Of a stretch of DNA of 64,000 nucleotides, positions 9,541 to 18,081 are shown piece after piece. Origin of the DNA: Phenylobacterium sp. (GTDB lineage: Bacteria > Pseudomonadota > Alphaproteobacteria > Caulobacterales > Caulobacteraceae); NCBI RefSeq assembly GCF_004799515.1, contig NZ_SSMX01000008.1, positions 62,001 through 126,000 of the forward strand, written 5' to 3'. A program made the position numbers and the translations under genes. Below the pieces are notes generated by a model. It worked only from the letters and a program-made list of their open reading frames with translations. It was not told where the DNA came from and did no database searches. Every line of letters starts with the position of its first letter. Within the stretch, counting starts at the first letter, position 1.

Positions 9541-9864
9541 GCCTTGGCGCCTTCGCCTACACAAATCGGCTGTGCCTTCGGACCGTTCCGGCTCCTGCCT
9601 CGACAGGAATAGCTCCGGGACGGCGACCAGACGATCCGCCTCGGGTCGCGGGCCATCGCGATCCTGGTCACGCTCGTGGAACGCGCCGGCGAGCTCGTGA
9701 CGAAACAACACTGGCGGACCACGACCGTCACCGACGCGAACCTGACGGTCCACATGGTCGCGCTGCGGCGCGCGCCGGGCCAAGGCAATTCTGGCGAACG
9801 CTGCATTCTGAACGTTCCAGGTCGCGGCTATAGGTTCGCCGCGCGTGCTAGGACGTCAGCGTAA
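9541..9864 (+). pseudogene. Decayed winged-helix domain related to the 2591-5461 regulator
   Basis: Reading from 9541, the frame gives CAFGPFRLLPRQE, then an in-frame TAG at 9610-9612, then a continuous match to the winged helix of the regulator at 2591-5461 (LGSRAIAILVTLVERAGELV, DANLTVHMVALR, LNVPGRGYRF) up to TAA at 9864. A few residues are also missing between the middle helices, where the intact copy has AEIMAAVWPD. The ATPase and repeat domains are absent. Together these point to a nonsense-mutated, 3'-deleted paralogue. A shortened product starting at 9676 is conceivable but would lack half the fold. Confidence 0.75.
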
Positions 9865-10803
9865 ATGAACGGACGTCGCCATCGCGGAGCCGCCGTCGGC
9901 GCGATCCGCACGGGAATTGCGCCCGGCAGCAACCGGCAGCGGCGCGTCAGCAACGCCGCGGCTGGCCTGCACAATTCAGCACCGATCCGGACAATCGTGG
10001 CCCCGGGGAGAGACCTACGATCAAGGGCAATGACGTCTTTGCCTGGAGCAGATCGTGGAAAAGCTGGCCATACCGACCGTGATGCTCGCCTTCACGGTGT
10101 ATTTGATTTTCACGCAGGCCGCACAAAGCATCTGGAGCTAGCTTCCGTGTGGAGTGTTCGCGGCGGCGCGTACGTGCGACACGGGCTGCTCGTTGACTAT
10201 CCGGAACAGCTGATTTCTGAGCGACCGCGAAGCTGCGCCCTGGGCCTGAAAAATACCGTCTGCTCTTCCGACGAAACCGCGCGTTGCCTGTCTCACGCCC
10301 CATGAACCGATAGAAGGCGAAAGGTCCCGACACGTCGCCGGCCAATTGACCATGCAGACGGAATGATCAATGAGAATTCGTAAATCATTGATATTATTAC
10401 ACTTCTATAGCAACGCTTACTCCCACTCTATTGTTGAATGCGCTCATAACTATTTGATTAATATGAATTATTCTTACGAAAATCTAGCTTCATCCGATTG
10501 GACCGCCGACGATTCGTAAGCCTATTGAATTTGTTTGGGAATTCTCCGCGAATTTTTTTTGCCCTGTCGCCATCTATCGGCGTCGATCGCGTCCTGAGGC
10601 ACTCCCCGAATGCGCTTTGGAGCGCGATTTGAGACTAGCGTTTTTTCGCTTCAGAACAAGATCGCAGAGCCCTTTGTCATCTCCAACCAGACGCTCCGCC
10701 TTCAGCGGGTTCGCCTCATTGCTGAAGCGCCAGTGACAGCGCCCTGGCACCACGACTTACCCTAAGCGTTGTTTGCCTGCGCTATGCGGGCAGAGGGGAT
10801 AAC
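9865..10803. other. Long intergenic region with AT-rich island
   Basis: About 940 bases hold no convincing conserved gene. One possible tiny membrane peptide lies at 10055-10141. From about 10370 to 10560 the sequence is strikingly AT-rich compared with the rest of the window, including an A/T-dense stretch around 10380-10480. This could be a regulatory or H-NS/MucR-like bound region, or the edge of imported DNA. Several longer open frames here are composition-driven and unsupported. Confidence 0.5.
10055..10141 (+). CDS. Possible 28-residue single-span membrane peptide
   Basis: A GTG at 10055 is preceded by GGAG with six bases between. It opens a 28-codon frame ending at TAG 10139-10141, whose product is mostly hydrophobic (TVMLAFTVYLIFTQAA in the middle) with a Lys near the start and a Ser end. 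This would be a single transmembrane helix. There is no homology evidence and the surrounding region looks decayed, so this is a suggestion only. Confidence 0.25.
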   Translation: MEKLAIPTVMLAFTVYLIFTQAAQSIWS

Positions 10804-11115
10804 TTGGCAACTGAACGCTACGACGTCGTCATTGTCGGCTCGGGCCCCGGTGGCGGCACGATGGCCTGGCGATTGGCCCAGACCGGCAAACGTGTCCTTC
10901 TACTGGAACGCGGCGACTATCTCCCTCGGGCACGGGAGAACTGGGACAGCCAAGCGGTGTTCAACGAGGCTCGCTACCAGGCCCCGGAGACCTGGTACAA
11001 CGCGAAGGGCGACGCCTTTCATCCCGGCCTGCACTACTTCGTCGGCGGCAACAGCAAGGTCTTCGGCGGCGTGCTGCTGCGGCTGCGGGAGCGCGATTTC
11101 GGCGAGATCCATGGG
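10804..11115 (+). pseudogene. GMC-family oxidoreductase, N-terminal fragment
   Basis: A TTG start at 10804 with AGAGGGGA upstream opens a product with the FAD-binding Rossmann motif ([18 protein letters not shown]) and the GMC-type stretch around [17 protein letters not shown]. The match ends after RERDFGEI, near residue 103 of a family normally about 500 residues long. The frame then runs on to 11217 through sequence that is the opposite strand of a cupin gene. The substrate-binding and catalytic C-terminal domain is lost, so the fragment is very probably non-functional. It looks like one side of a deletion junction near 11115. Confidence 0.8.
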
Positions 11116-11449
11116 CCTGCGTGCCCTGGTCTTCGCCCAAGGATAGCTCGCCGGGTCCCATCTCAACCCGTTTGCCGTCGAGCGTCTCCACGAACCAGCG
11201 GCCGGAAAGCGGGATGATCCACTGCGGCTTCGGATTCTCATGCCAGTCGCCGACCCAGCCGACCGGCAGCACCGTGACGAACACCGTGGCGCCATCGTGG
11301 GTCTTCGCGCCCTGCCACTGCGGCGCAGCCGGGGGGCTGATCGACGCCAGCGCGAACGATGTCATTTGGCAGCGCGTCTGGCGGCTGACGCCGTGGGCAT
11401 CGGTCCAGACGTGCCAGTACGGCACGCTCGGCGTTGAGGCTTCGGTCAC
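11116..11449 (-). pseudogene. Cupin-domain protein, truncated at its 3' end
   Basis: Starting at GTG 11449, which overlaps the stop of the upstream DoxX-like gene in a GTGA arrangement, the product reads as a small cupin: HVWTDAHGVSRQTRC, then [21 protein letters not shown] and the [12 protein letters not shown] segment. Family resemblance stops at about residue 110, where the frame enters the antisense of the GMC fragment and continues as low-complexity Ala/Arg sequence to 10961. The last strand of the barrel and the normal stop are missing. The translational coupling suggests it once belonged to the leftward SDR-GH15-DoxX operon. Confidence 0.7.
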
Positions 11450-11919
11450 GGGCGCGCTCCTGAAGCCACGTAGGGACGGGACGACGACAGCGGCGCATGG
11501 AGCACGTCGCCTACGGTGGCGGCGGTCGTGCCGAAGGTGATGAGCAGGAAGCCGCCGGCGAGCGCGAGGTTCTTCCAGAAGTCCCAGAACAGTCCGCGGG
11601 CCTTGCCGTTCGGGTCGCGCCAGAAGTCCCCAGGCCGCCAGAACTGTTTCCAGAGCAGCGCCGTGGCCACGCAGTAGGCGGCGAGCACGGCGGCGGCGGC
11701 CCGGTCGGCGATCCCGCTCAGCACCGCGGCCGACATACCGATCTCGATCGTGAGGCCGGCGAGGATCAGCAGTCTCGCCAAGCCAGCGCTTGGGGCGACC
11801 TCGCGCGCCTGGGCGACCGCGCCCCTGAAGTTGAGGATCTTGTCTAGCGCGCTTAACGGCAGGAACAGCAGCACCAGGATCAGCCGGACGCCGAAGGCGA
11901 TGAGGATTGCGGCGCTCAC
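11446..11919 (-). CDS. DoxX-like integral membrane protein
   Basis: This 157-residue protein has four hydrophobic segments (about 5-22, 47-67, 72-92, 115-135). The spacing and the FLPLSALDKILNFRGAVAQA region after the first segment resemble DoxX/DoxD-type membrane proteins. It starts 45 bases after the GH15 gene on the same strand and its stop overlaps the start of the truncated cupin. The role is unknown; relatives are linked to redox or membrane functions. Basis is topology and family resemblance. Confidence 0.65.
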   Translation of the reverse strand: MSAAILIAFGVRLILVLLFLPLSALDKILNFRGAVAQAREVAPSAGLARLLILAGLTIEIGMSAAVLSGIADRAAAAVLAAYCVATALLWKQFWRPGDFWRDPNGKARGLFWDFWKNLALAGGFLLITFGTTAATVGDVLHAPLSSSRPYVASGARP

Positions 11920-11964
11920 GGCCGGGCTCCGTATTCAAAGAAGGGTGAGCCAGACGAGCGCATG

Positions 11965-13782
11965 TCAGGCCTTTGCCGCCCGCTGATCGTTCGGCTTGTC
12001 GGGATGGGAGAGGTTCGCCGCGGTGTTGACCAGGCCGATGTGGGAGAAGGCCTGCGGGAAGTTGCCGGCGAAGCGTGCGGCGGCGCTGTCATATTCCTCT
12101 GCCAATAAACCCACGTCGTTGCGCAGGGCGAGCAAGCGCTCGAACAGCGCGCGCGCATCGTCCTCGCGGCCGATCATCGCGTAGGCGTCGGCCAGCCAGA
12201 AGCTGCAAGCGAGGAAGGCGCCTTCCCCCGGCGGCAGACCGTCGTCGGTCTTCTGGGTGCGATAGCGTTGGACGAAGCCGTCCACCAAGAGCTCGCGCTC
12301 GACAGCCTCGACCGTGCCGATGAAGGCCGGATCGCTCGCCTCGACAAAGCCCACCTGGGCCAGCAGCAGCAGGCTCGCGTCCAATGCCGGTGTGCCATAA
12401 GCCTGGGTGAAGGTGTTGCGGTCCTTGTCGAACCCTTGCGCCCAGACTTCAGCGCGGATCATCTCGCGAAGCTCACGCCAGTCCGCCAGCGGCGCTTCAA
12501 GATTGAAGGTCTCCGCGCTCCGGATAGCGCGGTCCACCGCCACCCAGGCCATGGCGCGGGAATAGGTAAAGGACTGGCGGGGGCCGCGGACTTCCCAGAT
12601 TCCTTCGTCGGGCTGGTTCCAGACCTCACTGACGTGGGCGATCAGGGCGCACTGCAGCTCCCACAACCCGTCGGGGGTCGCCAGCCCCCCGACGCGGGCC
12701 TGGTGGAAGGTATCCATCAGCTCCCCGAACACGTCGAGCTGGAACTGCCCATGGGCGGCGTTGCCCACCCGGACGGGCTTGGATCCTTCGTGGCCGGCCA
12801 ACCAATCGACCGTCCATTCCATCAGCCGTCGCTCGCCGCCCAGGCCGTACATGATCTGCATTTCGGCAGGATCGCCGGCGACGGCGCGTTGTAGCCAGTC
12901 GCGCCAGGCCACGGCTTCGTCGAAGTAGCCGCAGTTCATCATCGCCAGCAGAGTGAGCGTCGAGTCCCGGATCCAGCAATACCGGTAGTCCCAGTTCCGC
13001 TCGCCGCCGAATTGCTCCGGCAAAGAGGTGGTCGGCGCCGCGACCAGGCCGCCGGTCGGCGCGTGGGTCATCGCCTTCAGCGTGATCAGAGAGCGGTGCA
13101 CGGCCTCGACATAGGGCCCCGCGACCTGACAACGGTCGATCCAAGCCCGCCAGAAAGCTTCCGTCTCCGCCAGGGCTTTCGCAGGATCGACGCCCGCCAT
13201 GACCGGCAGATGCGACGCCTGGTGGCTCAACACGAACGGGACAGTCTCGCCGGCCTCCACCGTGAAGTCCGCCACCGTCGTCATGGTCTCGCCGCGGGTC
13301 TCGATGGGGGTCCGCAGGACGACCTTGTCCGGCCCCGCAACCGCCGATAGACCGCCGTCGATCGCGCTGACCCAGGGAACGGTGCGGCCGTAGCCAAAAC
13401 GCAGAACCAAGTCCATGCGCAGAGGCACCGCCCCGCGCCGGCCCTCGATGAGGCGGACAATGTTCGAGATATCACCGCGCGGCGGCATGAAGTCGATCAG
13501 GGCAACCGCGCCGTCGGCCGTCTCGAACAGGGTTTCCAAGATCAGCGTGCCGGGCCGGTAGCGGCGGGAGGCTTTGAAGGGGGCCGTGGGCGTGATGCGC
13601 CAGTAGCCGTTGGACGGCTCCCCAATCAAGGCGGCGAAGCAGGCGTCAGAATCGAACCGGGGCCAGCACAACCAGTCGATCGAGCCGCCCCGGCTGACCA
13701 GGGCCGCGGTCTCGCAGTCGCCGATCAGGGCGTAGTCGGCGATCTGGCTCCGGGCGGTCGCAGCCGCGGCAATCTCAGCCAC
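11965..13782 (-). CDS. Glycoside hydrolase family 15 protein (glucoamylase/trehalase-like)
   Basis: The 605-residue protein has the GH15 layout: an N-terminal beta-sandwich (about 1-230; GDCETAALVSRGGSIDWLCWP near the start) and an (alpha/alpha)6 barrel with the hallmark GGERNWDYRYCWIRD near residue 258. The two acidic regions expected for catalysis are visible at about 390 (DEGIWEVRG) and 517 (PPGEGAFLACSFW). No signal peptide is seen, so it is probably cytoplasmic; relatives act on trehalose, maltooligosaccharides or glucosyl conjugates. Its first codons overlap the end of the SDR gene by eight bases, so the two are likely translationally coupled. Confidence 0.9.
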   Translation of the reverse strand: MAEIAAAATARSQIADYALIGDCETAALVSRGGSIDWLCWPRFDSDACFAALIGEPSNGYWRITPTAPFKASRRYRPGTLILETLFETADGAVALIDFMPPRGDISNIVRLIEGRRGAVPLRMDLVLRFGYGRTVPWVSAIDGGLSAVAGPDKVVLRTPIETRGETMTTVADFTVEAGETVPFVLSHQASHLPVMAGVDPAKALAETEAFWRAWIDRCQVAGPYVEAVHRSLITLKAMTHAPTGGLVAAPTTSLPEQFGGERNWDYRYCWIRDSTLTLLAMMNCGYFDEAVAWRDWLQRAVAGDPAEMQIMYGLGGERRLMEWTVDWLAGHEGSKPVRVGNAAHGQFQLDVFGELMDTFHQARVGGLATPDGLWELQCALIAHVSEVWNQPDEGIWEVRGPRQSFTYSRAMAWVAVDRAIRSAETFNLEAPLADWRELREMIRAEVWAQGFDKDRNTFTQAYGTPALDASLLLLAQVGFVEASDPAFIGTVEAVERELLVDGFVQRYRTQKTDDGLPPGEGAFLACSFWLADAYAMIGREDDARALFERLLALRNDVGLLAEEYDSAAARFAGNFPQAFSHIGLVNTAANLSHPDKPNDQRAAKA

Positions 13783-14650
13783 CGGTGGCGAACCCCGGAT
13801 AGAGCGTCATGCCGCCATCGACGAAGAGGGTCGCCCCGGTGACGTAGTCCGCGGCGTCGGACGCCAGCCAAGCCGCGGCGCGCGCGATGTCGTCCGGCTC
13901 GCCGATGCGCTTGTACGGCACAAGTTTCATCAGGTCGGCGTAGGCCGCCGGCGTATCCCAGGCGCTGGTATTGATCGGTGTGCGGATGGCGCCCGGCGCG
14001 ATGGCGTTCACGCGGATCAGCCGCGGCGCGACTTCCTGGGCCAGACTGCGCATCAGCATGTCGATCCCGCCTTTAGAGGCGGCATAGTTGGCGTGGCCGG
14101 CCCAGGGGATCTGCTGGTGCACCGAGCTCATGCAGATGATTTTGCCCGTGGCGGCCGAGACCACCTTGTCCGGCCCACGGCGGTTGAATTCCCGAACCGC
14201 CTCGCGGAGGCATAGGAACTGGCCCGTGAGATTGACCCCGATCACCGTGTTCCACTGGTCGAGCGTCATCTGCTCAAACGGCGCGTCTCGCTGCAGCCCG
14301 GCGTTGCTGACCACGATGTGCAGGGTGCCGAATTGCGCGCGCGCTGCCGTGAACATGGCCGCCACCTGATCTTCGCGGCTCACATCGGCCTGGAAGGTCA
14401 TCGCGCGGCCGCCGGCCGCCTCCACCGCGTGGGCGACGTCGTCCGCGGCGCCGGGGTCGGTCACGTAATTGACCACGACGTCGGCGCCGGCTTTGGCCAG
14501 GCCGATGGCGATCGCCTTGCCGATGCCGGAATTCGCTCCGGTCACGAGGGCGGGCTGCCCTTCCAGGACGCGCTGATAGGGAATGTCAGGCCGCCGGCTG
14601 GGGTCCTCTTGCGCCGGCGCGGCGGGCCCTTCGGGCGTGTTTGCTGGCAT
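13775..14650 (-). CDS. Short-chain dehydrogenase/reductase (glucose 1-dehydrogenase-like)
   Basis: The Rossmann motif TGANSGIGKAIA lies near residue 40, with NAG at the usual place. The catalytic set is Ser in CMSSVHQQ and YAASKGG with Tyr and Lys four apart. The C terminus DYVTGATLFVDGGMTLYPGF is typical of glucose 1-dehydrogenase-type SDRs. A 40-residue Pro-rich N-terminal extension precedes the fold. The ATG at 14650 was chosen over an upstream TTG at 14698 because AAGG sits at reasonable spacing. It is the first gene of a leftward operon with GH15, suggesting sugar or sugar-alcohol metabolism, but substrate and cofactor are not shown by the sequence. Confidence 0.85.
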   Translation of the reverse strand: MPANTPEGPAAPAQEDPSRRPDIPYQRVLEGQPALVTGANSGIGKAIAIGLAKAGADVVVNYVTDPGAADDVAHAVEAAGGRAMTFQADVSREDQVAAMFTAARAQFGTLHIVVSNAGLQRDAPFEQMTLDQWNTVIGVNLTGQFLCLREAVREFNRRGPDKVVSAATGKIICMSSVHQQIPWAGHANYAASKGGIDMLMRSLAQEVAPRLIRVNAIAPGAIRTPINTSAWDTPAAYADLMKLVPYKRIGEPDDIARAAAWLASDAADYVTGATLFVDGGMTLYPGFATGG

Positions 14651-14752
14651 GCGGGGCGCCTTGCTGATCGCGCCGACCAATGAGCGCGCAAGCTTCAACG
14701 TGCGCCGCGCCGTTTGGTCTCAAGCCGACCTCCTGCTCACCCTGGAGTCGCG

Positions 14753-15028
14753 ATGACGTTGGCCATGGCTCTGGTAGCGTCTTCCGATGTGCCGGCGCTC
14801 CTGCTGGACGACGACTTCAACGCTGTCGCGGCGAGCGCTTCGTTTTGCGGGGACTTCCCTATCGATCGGGCGAGCGTTGCGGGCCAGCCGCTGTTCTGCC
14901 TCCGCAAGCGGACCATCCGAACGTCGGCATCGGGGGAAAGCGGACCCCAGCACGTATTGGTCTGTCACCTCGCGTCCGGCTTCCGCCCGGGACTTTGCGT
15001 GCACGGACCTGAAGCCGCCGAAAGATAG
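14753..15028 (+). pseudogene. PAS-like N-terminal remnant of a histidine kinase
   Basis: An ATG at 14753 with CTGGAG upstream opens a product whose first 45 residues (PALLLDDDFNAVAASASFC, then VAGQPLF) resemble the N-terminal PAS region of the HisKA_2 kinase at 17029-18081 (LLVLDEGFSVVAVSAAFC). After that the resemblance ends and the frame continues for about 45 unrelated residues. No kinase domains follow. It is best read as a truncated copy of such a kinase; expression as a lone PAS protein cannot be excluded. Confidence 0.5.
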
Positions 15029-15198
15029 CTTCGGCGCGCCATGTCGCCCTGCTCCCCAGACGCCACGCCTTCGAACGTGCCCGTGGTCAGATTGATCGTC
15101 AGGTGCTCATCCGTCACGGATGGTCCTGCCCACAAGACGAGCGCCTTGTGGCCCGAGAAAGGATAAGACGCGCAGTAGCTGGTCGAACCTGTCGCCAA
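14965..15198 (-). pseudogene. Possible C-terminal remnant of a small exported protein
   Basis: The minus-strand frame carries DEHLTINLTTGTFEGVASG, which resembles the VNLKTGAF segment in the exported protein at 28437-28832. There is no ATG start (only TTG at 15198) and no signal peptide, and it overlaps the end of the PAS remnant. I read it as a gene fragment at a decay junction, with low confidence. Confidence 0.25.
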
Positions 15199-15240
15199 GG
15201 GACATCGATCCTCCAGCGCGTCGGCGCCCCACCTTTACAA

Positions 15241-15289
15241 CGCAGGCTGCAAGGAGCCTGCGCTACGGCGAAGCCGGGCGCTGCCCGGC
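15241..15289. repeat. Two adjacent GC-rich hairpins
   Basis: CGCAGGCT at 15241-15248 pairs perfectly with AGCCTGCG at 15255-15262. Immediately after it, GCCGGGC at 15273-15279 pairs with GCCCGGC at 15283-15289. Neither is followed by a T-run. They lie in the gene-poor stretch 15199-15483, where no other feature is seen, and may be a dispersed palindromic repeat unit. Confidence 0.5.
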
Positions 15290-15483
15290 GGGACGCGACG
15301 ATGAGCGGCCGGCGGCGCCAAAGGCGCGCGCTGGCGGCGGACCCGTAGGAGCCGCGGAACGCGGCGGGACCGAGCACGCCCGTCGGCCGCTCGCCACACA
15401 ATTTACCGCCTTGTGACCGGCGGGATCGCCGCCCGGCCTCGCGATCAGGGCTTAGGTATTCGGCGACCTGGCGCCGAGCAGGG

Positions 15484-15867
15484 TCAACTCGGCTCTGGCC
15501 CAAGCAGCGCAGTTGAAACGGCGACGATGAGCTGCGACGTCGCATAGGGTTTGACGATCATGACGCTCCCAGGCACGCCCTTCGACGCCCAGTCGTTAGA
15601 GCTGCCCCCACTGACGTAGATGATCGCCATTTCCGGAAATTGTTCCCGAGCCTGCTTGGCGACGTGCCAGCCGTCGATTTGGCCGCCGAGGTCGATGTCC
15701 GTCACCAACGCCCTGAAGTCTCCGCCGGTCAGCGCAGCCAAGGCCGCCGCGCCGCTCGCGAGCGCGACAATACTGAAGCCGGCGTCCTCAAACGCCGTGA
15801 CGCCGAGTTCAAGTATGAGAGGCTCGTCCTCGACGTAGAGGAGTCTCGGTCCGTCGACATTTGTCAT
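15484..15867 (-). CDS. Single-domain response regulator (receiver only)
   Basis: The 127 residues make one complete receiver: acidic pocket in LLYVEDEPLI, phosphoacceptor Asp in ALVTDIDLGG, hydroxyl residue in IIYVSGGS and Lys in MIVKPYA. No output domain follows. It closely resembles the receiver at 20564-20953 in layout (ITDIDLG, DGWHVAK and DGWSVAK), so the two are probably paralogues. It may pass phosphate to or from one of the orphan HWE/HisKA_2 kinases nearby. The ATG at 15867 is the natural start. Confidence 0.85.
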   Translation of the reverse strand: MTNVDGPRLLYVEDEPLILELGVTAFEDAGFSIVALASGAAALAALTGGDFRALVTDIDLGGQIDGWHVAKQAREQFPEMAIIYVSGGSSNDWASKGVPGSVMIVKPYATSQLIVAVSTALLGPEPS

Positions 15868-16243
15868 TCAGCCCCCAGGTCGGTCGCCGCGCAATGTCGG
15901 CGTCTCGACGATGCGAAAAACGCGCTGGGGCCTCCGCCGTTCCACTAAAATCATTGGAACGTCTTGGCCTTCTGAAGATATCAAGCTATGTCGGATTCCA
16001 ATCCTACCGCGTAATATTTTGCACATAGAAGTTTATATTCAATATCCATCGAATAATATCTTACTTAATACAATCTCCGGTTGGAACTAACCACAAAGGT
16101 AGACGCTTCATGTACCCGGAGGCGTCATCATGACTTGCATGTCGATCATAATTTCTCGGGAATCTGGCGCCTAGTTCGTAACGGCTCACAATAAACTTGG
16201 ACCGTATATCTGCAAAGAGCAGGCTTATAATCTAGCCAACGGC
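15868..16243. other. Intergenic region with AT-rich core
   Basis: No gene is supported. From about 15950 to 16130 the sequence is AT-rich (dense TAATATT and TTTATATTC-type stretches), unlike the flanking coding DNA. It separates a leftward receiver gene from a rightward one and so probably contains both promoters. The downstream frame is open back to 16175 without a canonical start. Confidence 0.5.
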
Positions 16244-16873
16244 ATGGCGGACGCCATCCGCGCGTCGGGCGCGGAGGTCGGGCTCATCATCCAAGACAGC
16301 CATGATCTGCACCCGGTTACCGGCAGTCTGCTTCCTGAACTCGCGCGACCGTCTATCCTGTTAGGCTGGAACGATCCCTTGGCTGTCGAAACCAGCCGGG
16401 TCGTGGAAGACAATGCGCCTTCATCCGACAATCCAGGCCTCCGGGTGCTTTGCGCGGAAGACAATCCTACGAACCAGCAGGTCCTGAAGATCTTCCTGAA
16501 GATGGCGTCCGTGTCCTGCACCATGGTCGCCAACGGGGCCGAAGCCGTGGCCGCCTGGGAACATGAGCCCTGGGACATGATCCTGATGGACATCCTGATG
16601 CCGGTGATGGACGGTCTGGCCGCGACGCGCGCAATCCGAGCGCTGGAAGCGCAAAACGGCCGCCCGCGCACCCCCATTCTGGCCGTCACGGCGAACGTCA
16701 TGCCCGATCAGATCGCTGGCTACCTGGCGGCGGAAATGGATGCGGTCGTCAGCAAGCCCGTATCCGCGCCCTTGCTGTTTTCCGAAATGGCAGCGGCTCT
16801 AGACACGCCGTACGGCGCGCTCGCTGACGCCGCCGCGGTGGCCGAGCGCCGGCTGGCGCCGGTCCTCGGTTGA
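16244..16873 (+). CDS. Response regulator, perhaps the detached tail of a hybrid kinase
   Basis: Residues about 65-190 form a receiver with LCAEDNPTNQQV at the acidic pocket, MILMDILMPVMDG at the phosphoacceptor, Thr in LAVTANVM and Lys in VVSKPV. This ED-NPxNQ, MD-MPxMDG type is characteristic of receivers fused to hybrid histidine kinases. The first 65 residues match no kinase core that I recognise. The reading frame is open upstream to 16175, so the N terminus could be slightly longer. It may be the 3' part of a lost hybrid kinase or a stand-alone regulator. Confidence 0.7.
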   Translation: MADAIRASGAEVGLIIQDSHDLHPVTGSLLPELARPSILLGWNDPLAVETSRVVEDNAPSSDNPGLRVLCAEDNPTNQQVLKIFLKMASVSCTMVANGAEAVAAWEHEPWDMILMDILMPVMDGLAATRAIRALEAQNGRPRTPILAVTANVMPDQIAGYLAAEMDAVVSKPVSAPLLFSEMAAALDTPYGALADAAAVAERRLAPVLG

Positions 16874-17028
16874 TCCTTCGTTCGCCGACACCCTGGATAG
16901 CGGCGACGCATCTGCGGCCCCGGCGCCCCGATGAGGGCTGGCGCGGGCGGCGCGTGAGCCGTGTTCATTGCTTTTGCGCACTGACACTTGCGCAGCGGTT
17001 CATTCTGGCGCCGCCCCGCGCTCGCAAC

Positions 17029-18081
17029 TTACCGAATGCGTGGCGCCGCGGCGGAACGGATCGAAGCGATCACTCCGGGGAACGCATCCGACATTGCGAC
17101 ACTCGCCCCGAGCTGTCTGACGAGCGCCTTGACGATCTCAGTACCAAGTCCGTTTGTCGGCGGAAGGTCCGGCATGCCCACCCCGTTGTCGCCGACGGTG
17201 AGAATCCAGTCGGACCCTTTCGCGTCGAAGGCGACCGTTACGTTTCCTCTGCGCGCGCCGGGGAAGGCATGCTTCAAGGCGTTGATGATCAGCTCCGTCA
17301 CGATCATGCCGAGACAAGCCGCCGTACTCGAGCTTACGACGACTGGATCGACGAAGGATCTCAAAACGACCCGTTCTGGATCGGCGATCGCAGAGCCCGA
17401 CATGTTCGCGCAGAGGCGCCTGAAATAGTCCCCCAGTTCGACCTGATCGTCGGAAGCTTCCGAGAGTTGGCGTTCCAGGGCCGCAACCGCCATCACCCGG
17501 CTATAGGCCGCCTCCAACTGGCCGCGGGCATCCTCCGACTGGGTCGCCCGGGCATTCAGCAAGAGAACGCTGGCCACGATCTGAAGGCTATTGGTGACGC
17601 GGTGACGCACCTCGTGAACCACGAGCGCCTGCGATTGGTGAATCTCTTCGCGCAACTGCTCCGTGGCGCGCAAGTCTGTGACATCCGCCACGGAAAGGAC
17701 CAAGTGGGTGACGCTGGGCTCCGCGTAGATCAGCCTTTCGGCCTTGGCCACGAGACGGCGAGCGGCCTGCCCAGGGCGCTTGAGATCGAACTCTATCGAG
17801 TGGGCAGGCGAGGCGCCGGACGATGTCGCCTTCAACAGCCGCCGAAGTTCAGGGATGTTCCACGCGCCCGCGCCGAACGCGAAGCAGCTCCGTCCGACAG
17901 TGTCTGCCGCATCGACTCCGAAGCCTGCGCAGAACGCTGCGCTCACGGCGACGACCGAAAACCCCTCATCAAGGACCAACAGGCGCCCGAGTGCCTCACC
18001 GATAGTGTCTCGAGCGACGCCCGTCGGCACGGAACCGGTTGGCTGTTGGACAGCCGGCCCAGGACCTTGCGGGAGAGTCAT
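17029..18081 (-). CDS. PAS-containing HisKA_2-type sensor histidine kinase
   Basis: The 350-residue soluble protein has a PAS-like N terminus (about 30-145), a HisKA_2 region with HEVRHRVTNSLQIVAS carrying the phosphoacceptor His, and a HATPase domain with N-box ELIINALKHAF and G1 GDNGVGM, plus a G2-like GLGTEIV. There is no membrane segment, so it should sense an internal signal. Its ATG overlaps the stop of the 71-residue gene upstream (ATGA at 18078-18081), showing translational coupling to that gene and the sigma-like gene before it. Kinases of this class often feed general-stress or light responses in alphaproteobacteria. Confidence 0.85.
   Translation of the reverse strand: MTLPQGPGPAVQQPTGSVPTGVARDTIGEALGRLLVLDEGFSVVAVSAAFCAGFGVDAADTVGRSCFAFGAGAWNIPELRRLLKATSSGASPAHSIEFDLKRPGQAARRLVAKAERLIYAEPSVTHLVLSVADVTDLRATEQLREEIHQSQALVVHEVRHRVTNSLQIVASVLLLNARATQSEDARGQLEAAYSRVMAVAALERQLSEASDDQVELGDYFRRLCANMSGSAIADPERVVLRSFVDPVVVSSSTAACLGMIVTELIINALKHAFPGARRGNVTVAFDAKGSDWILTVGDNGVGMPDLPPTNGLGTEIVKALVRQLGASVAMSDAFPGVIASIRSAAAPRIR

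Noticed and set aside
9865-10305. 146-codon plus-strand frame
   Set aside because: It has no family features and a poor start context, and lies in a decayed intergenic region.
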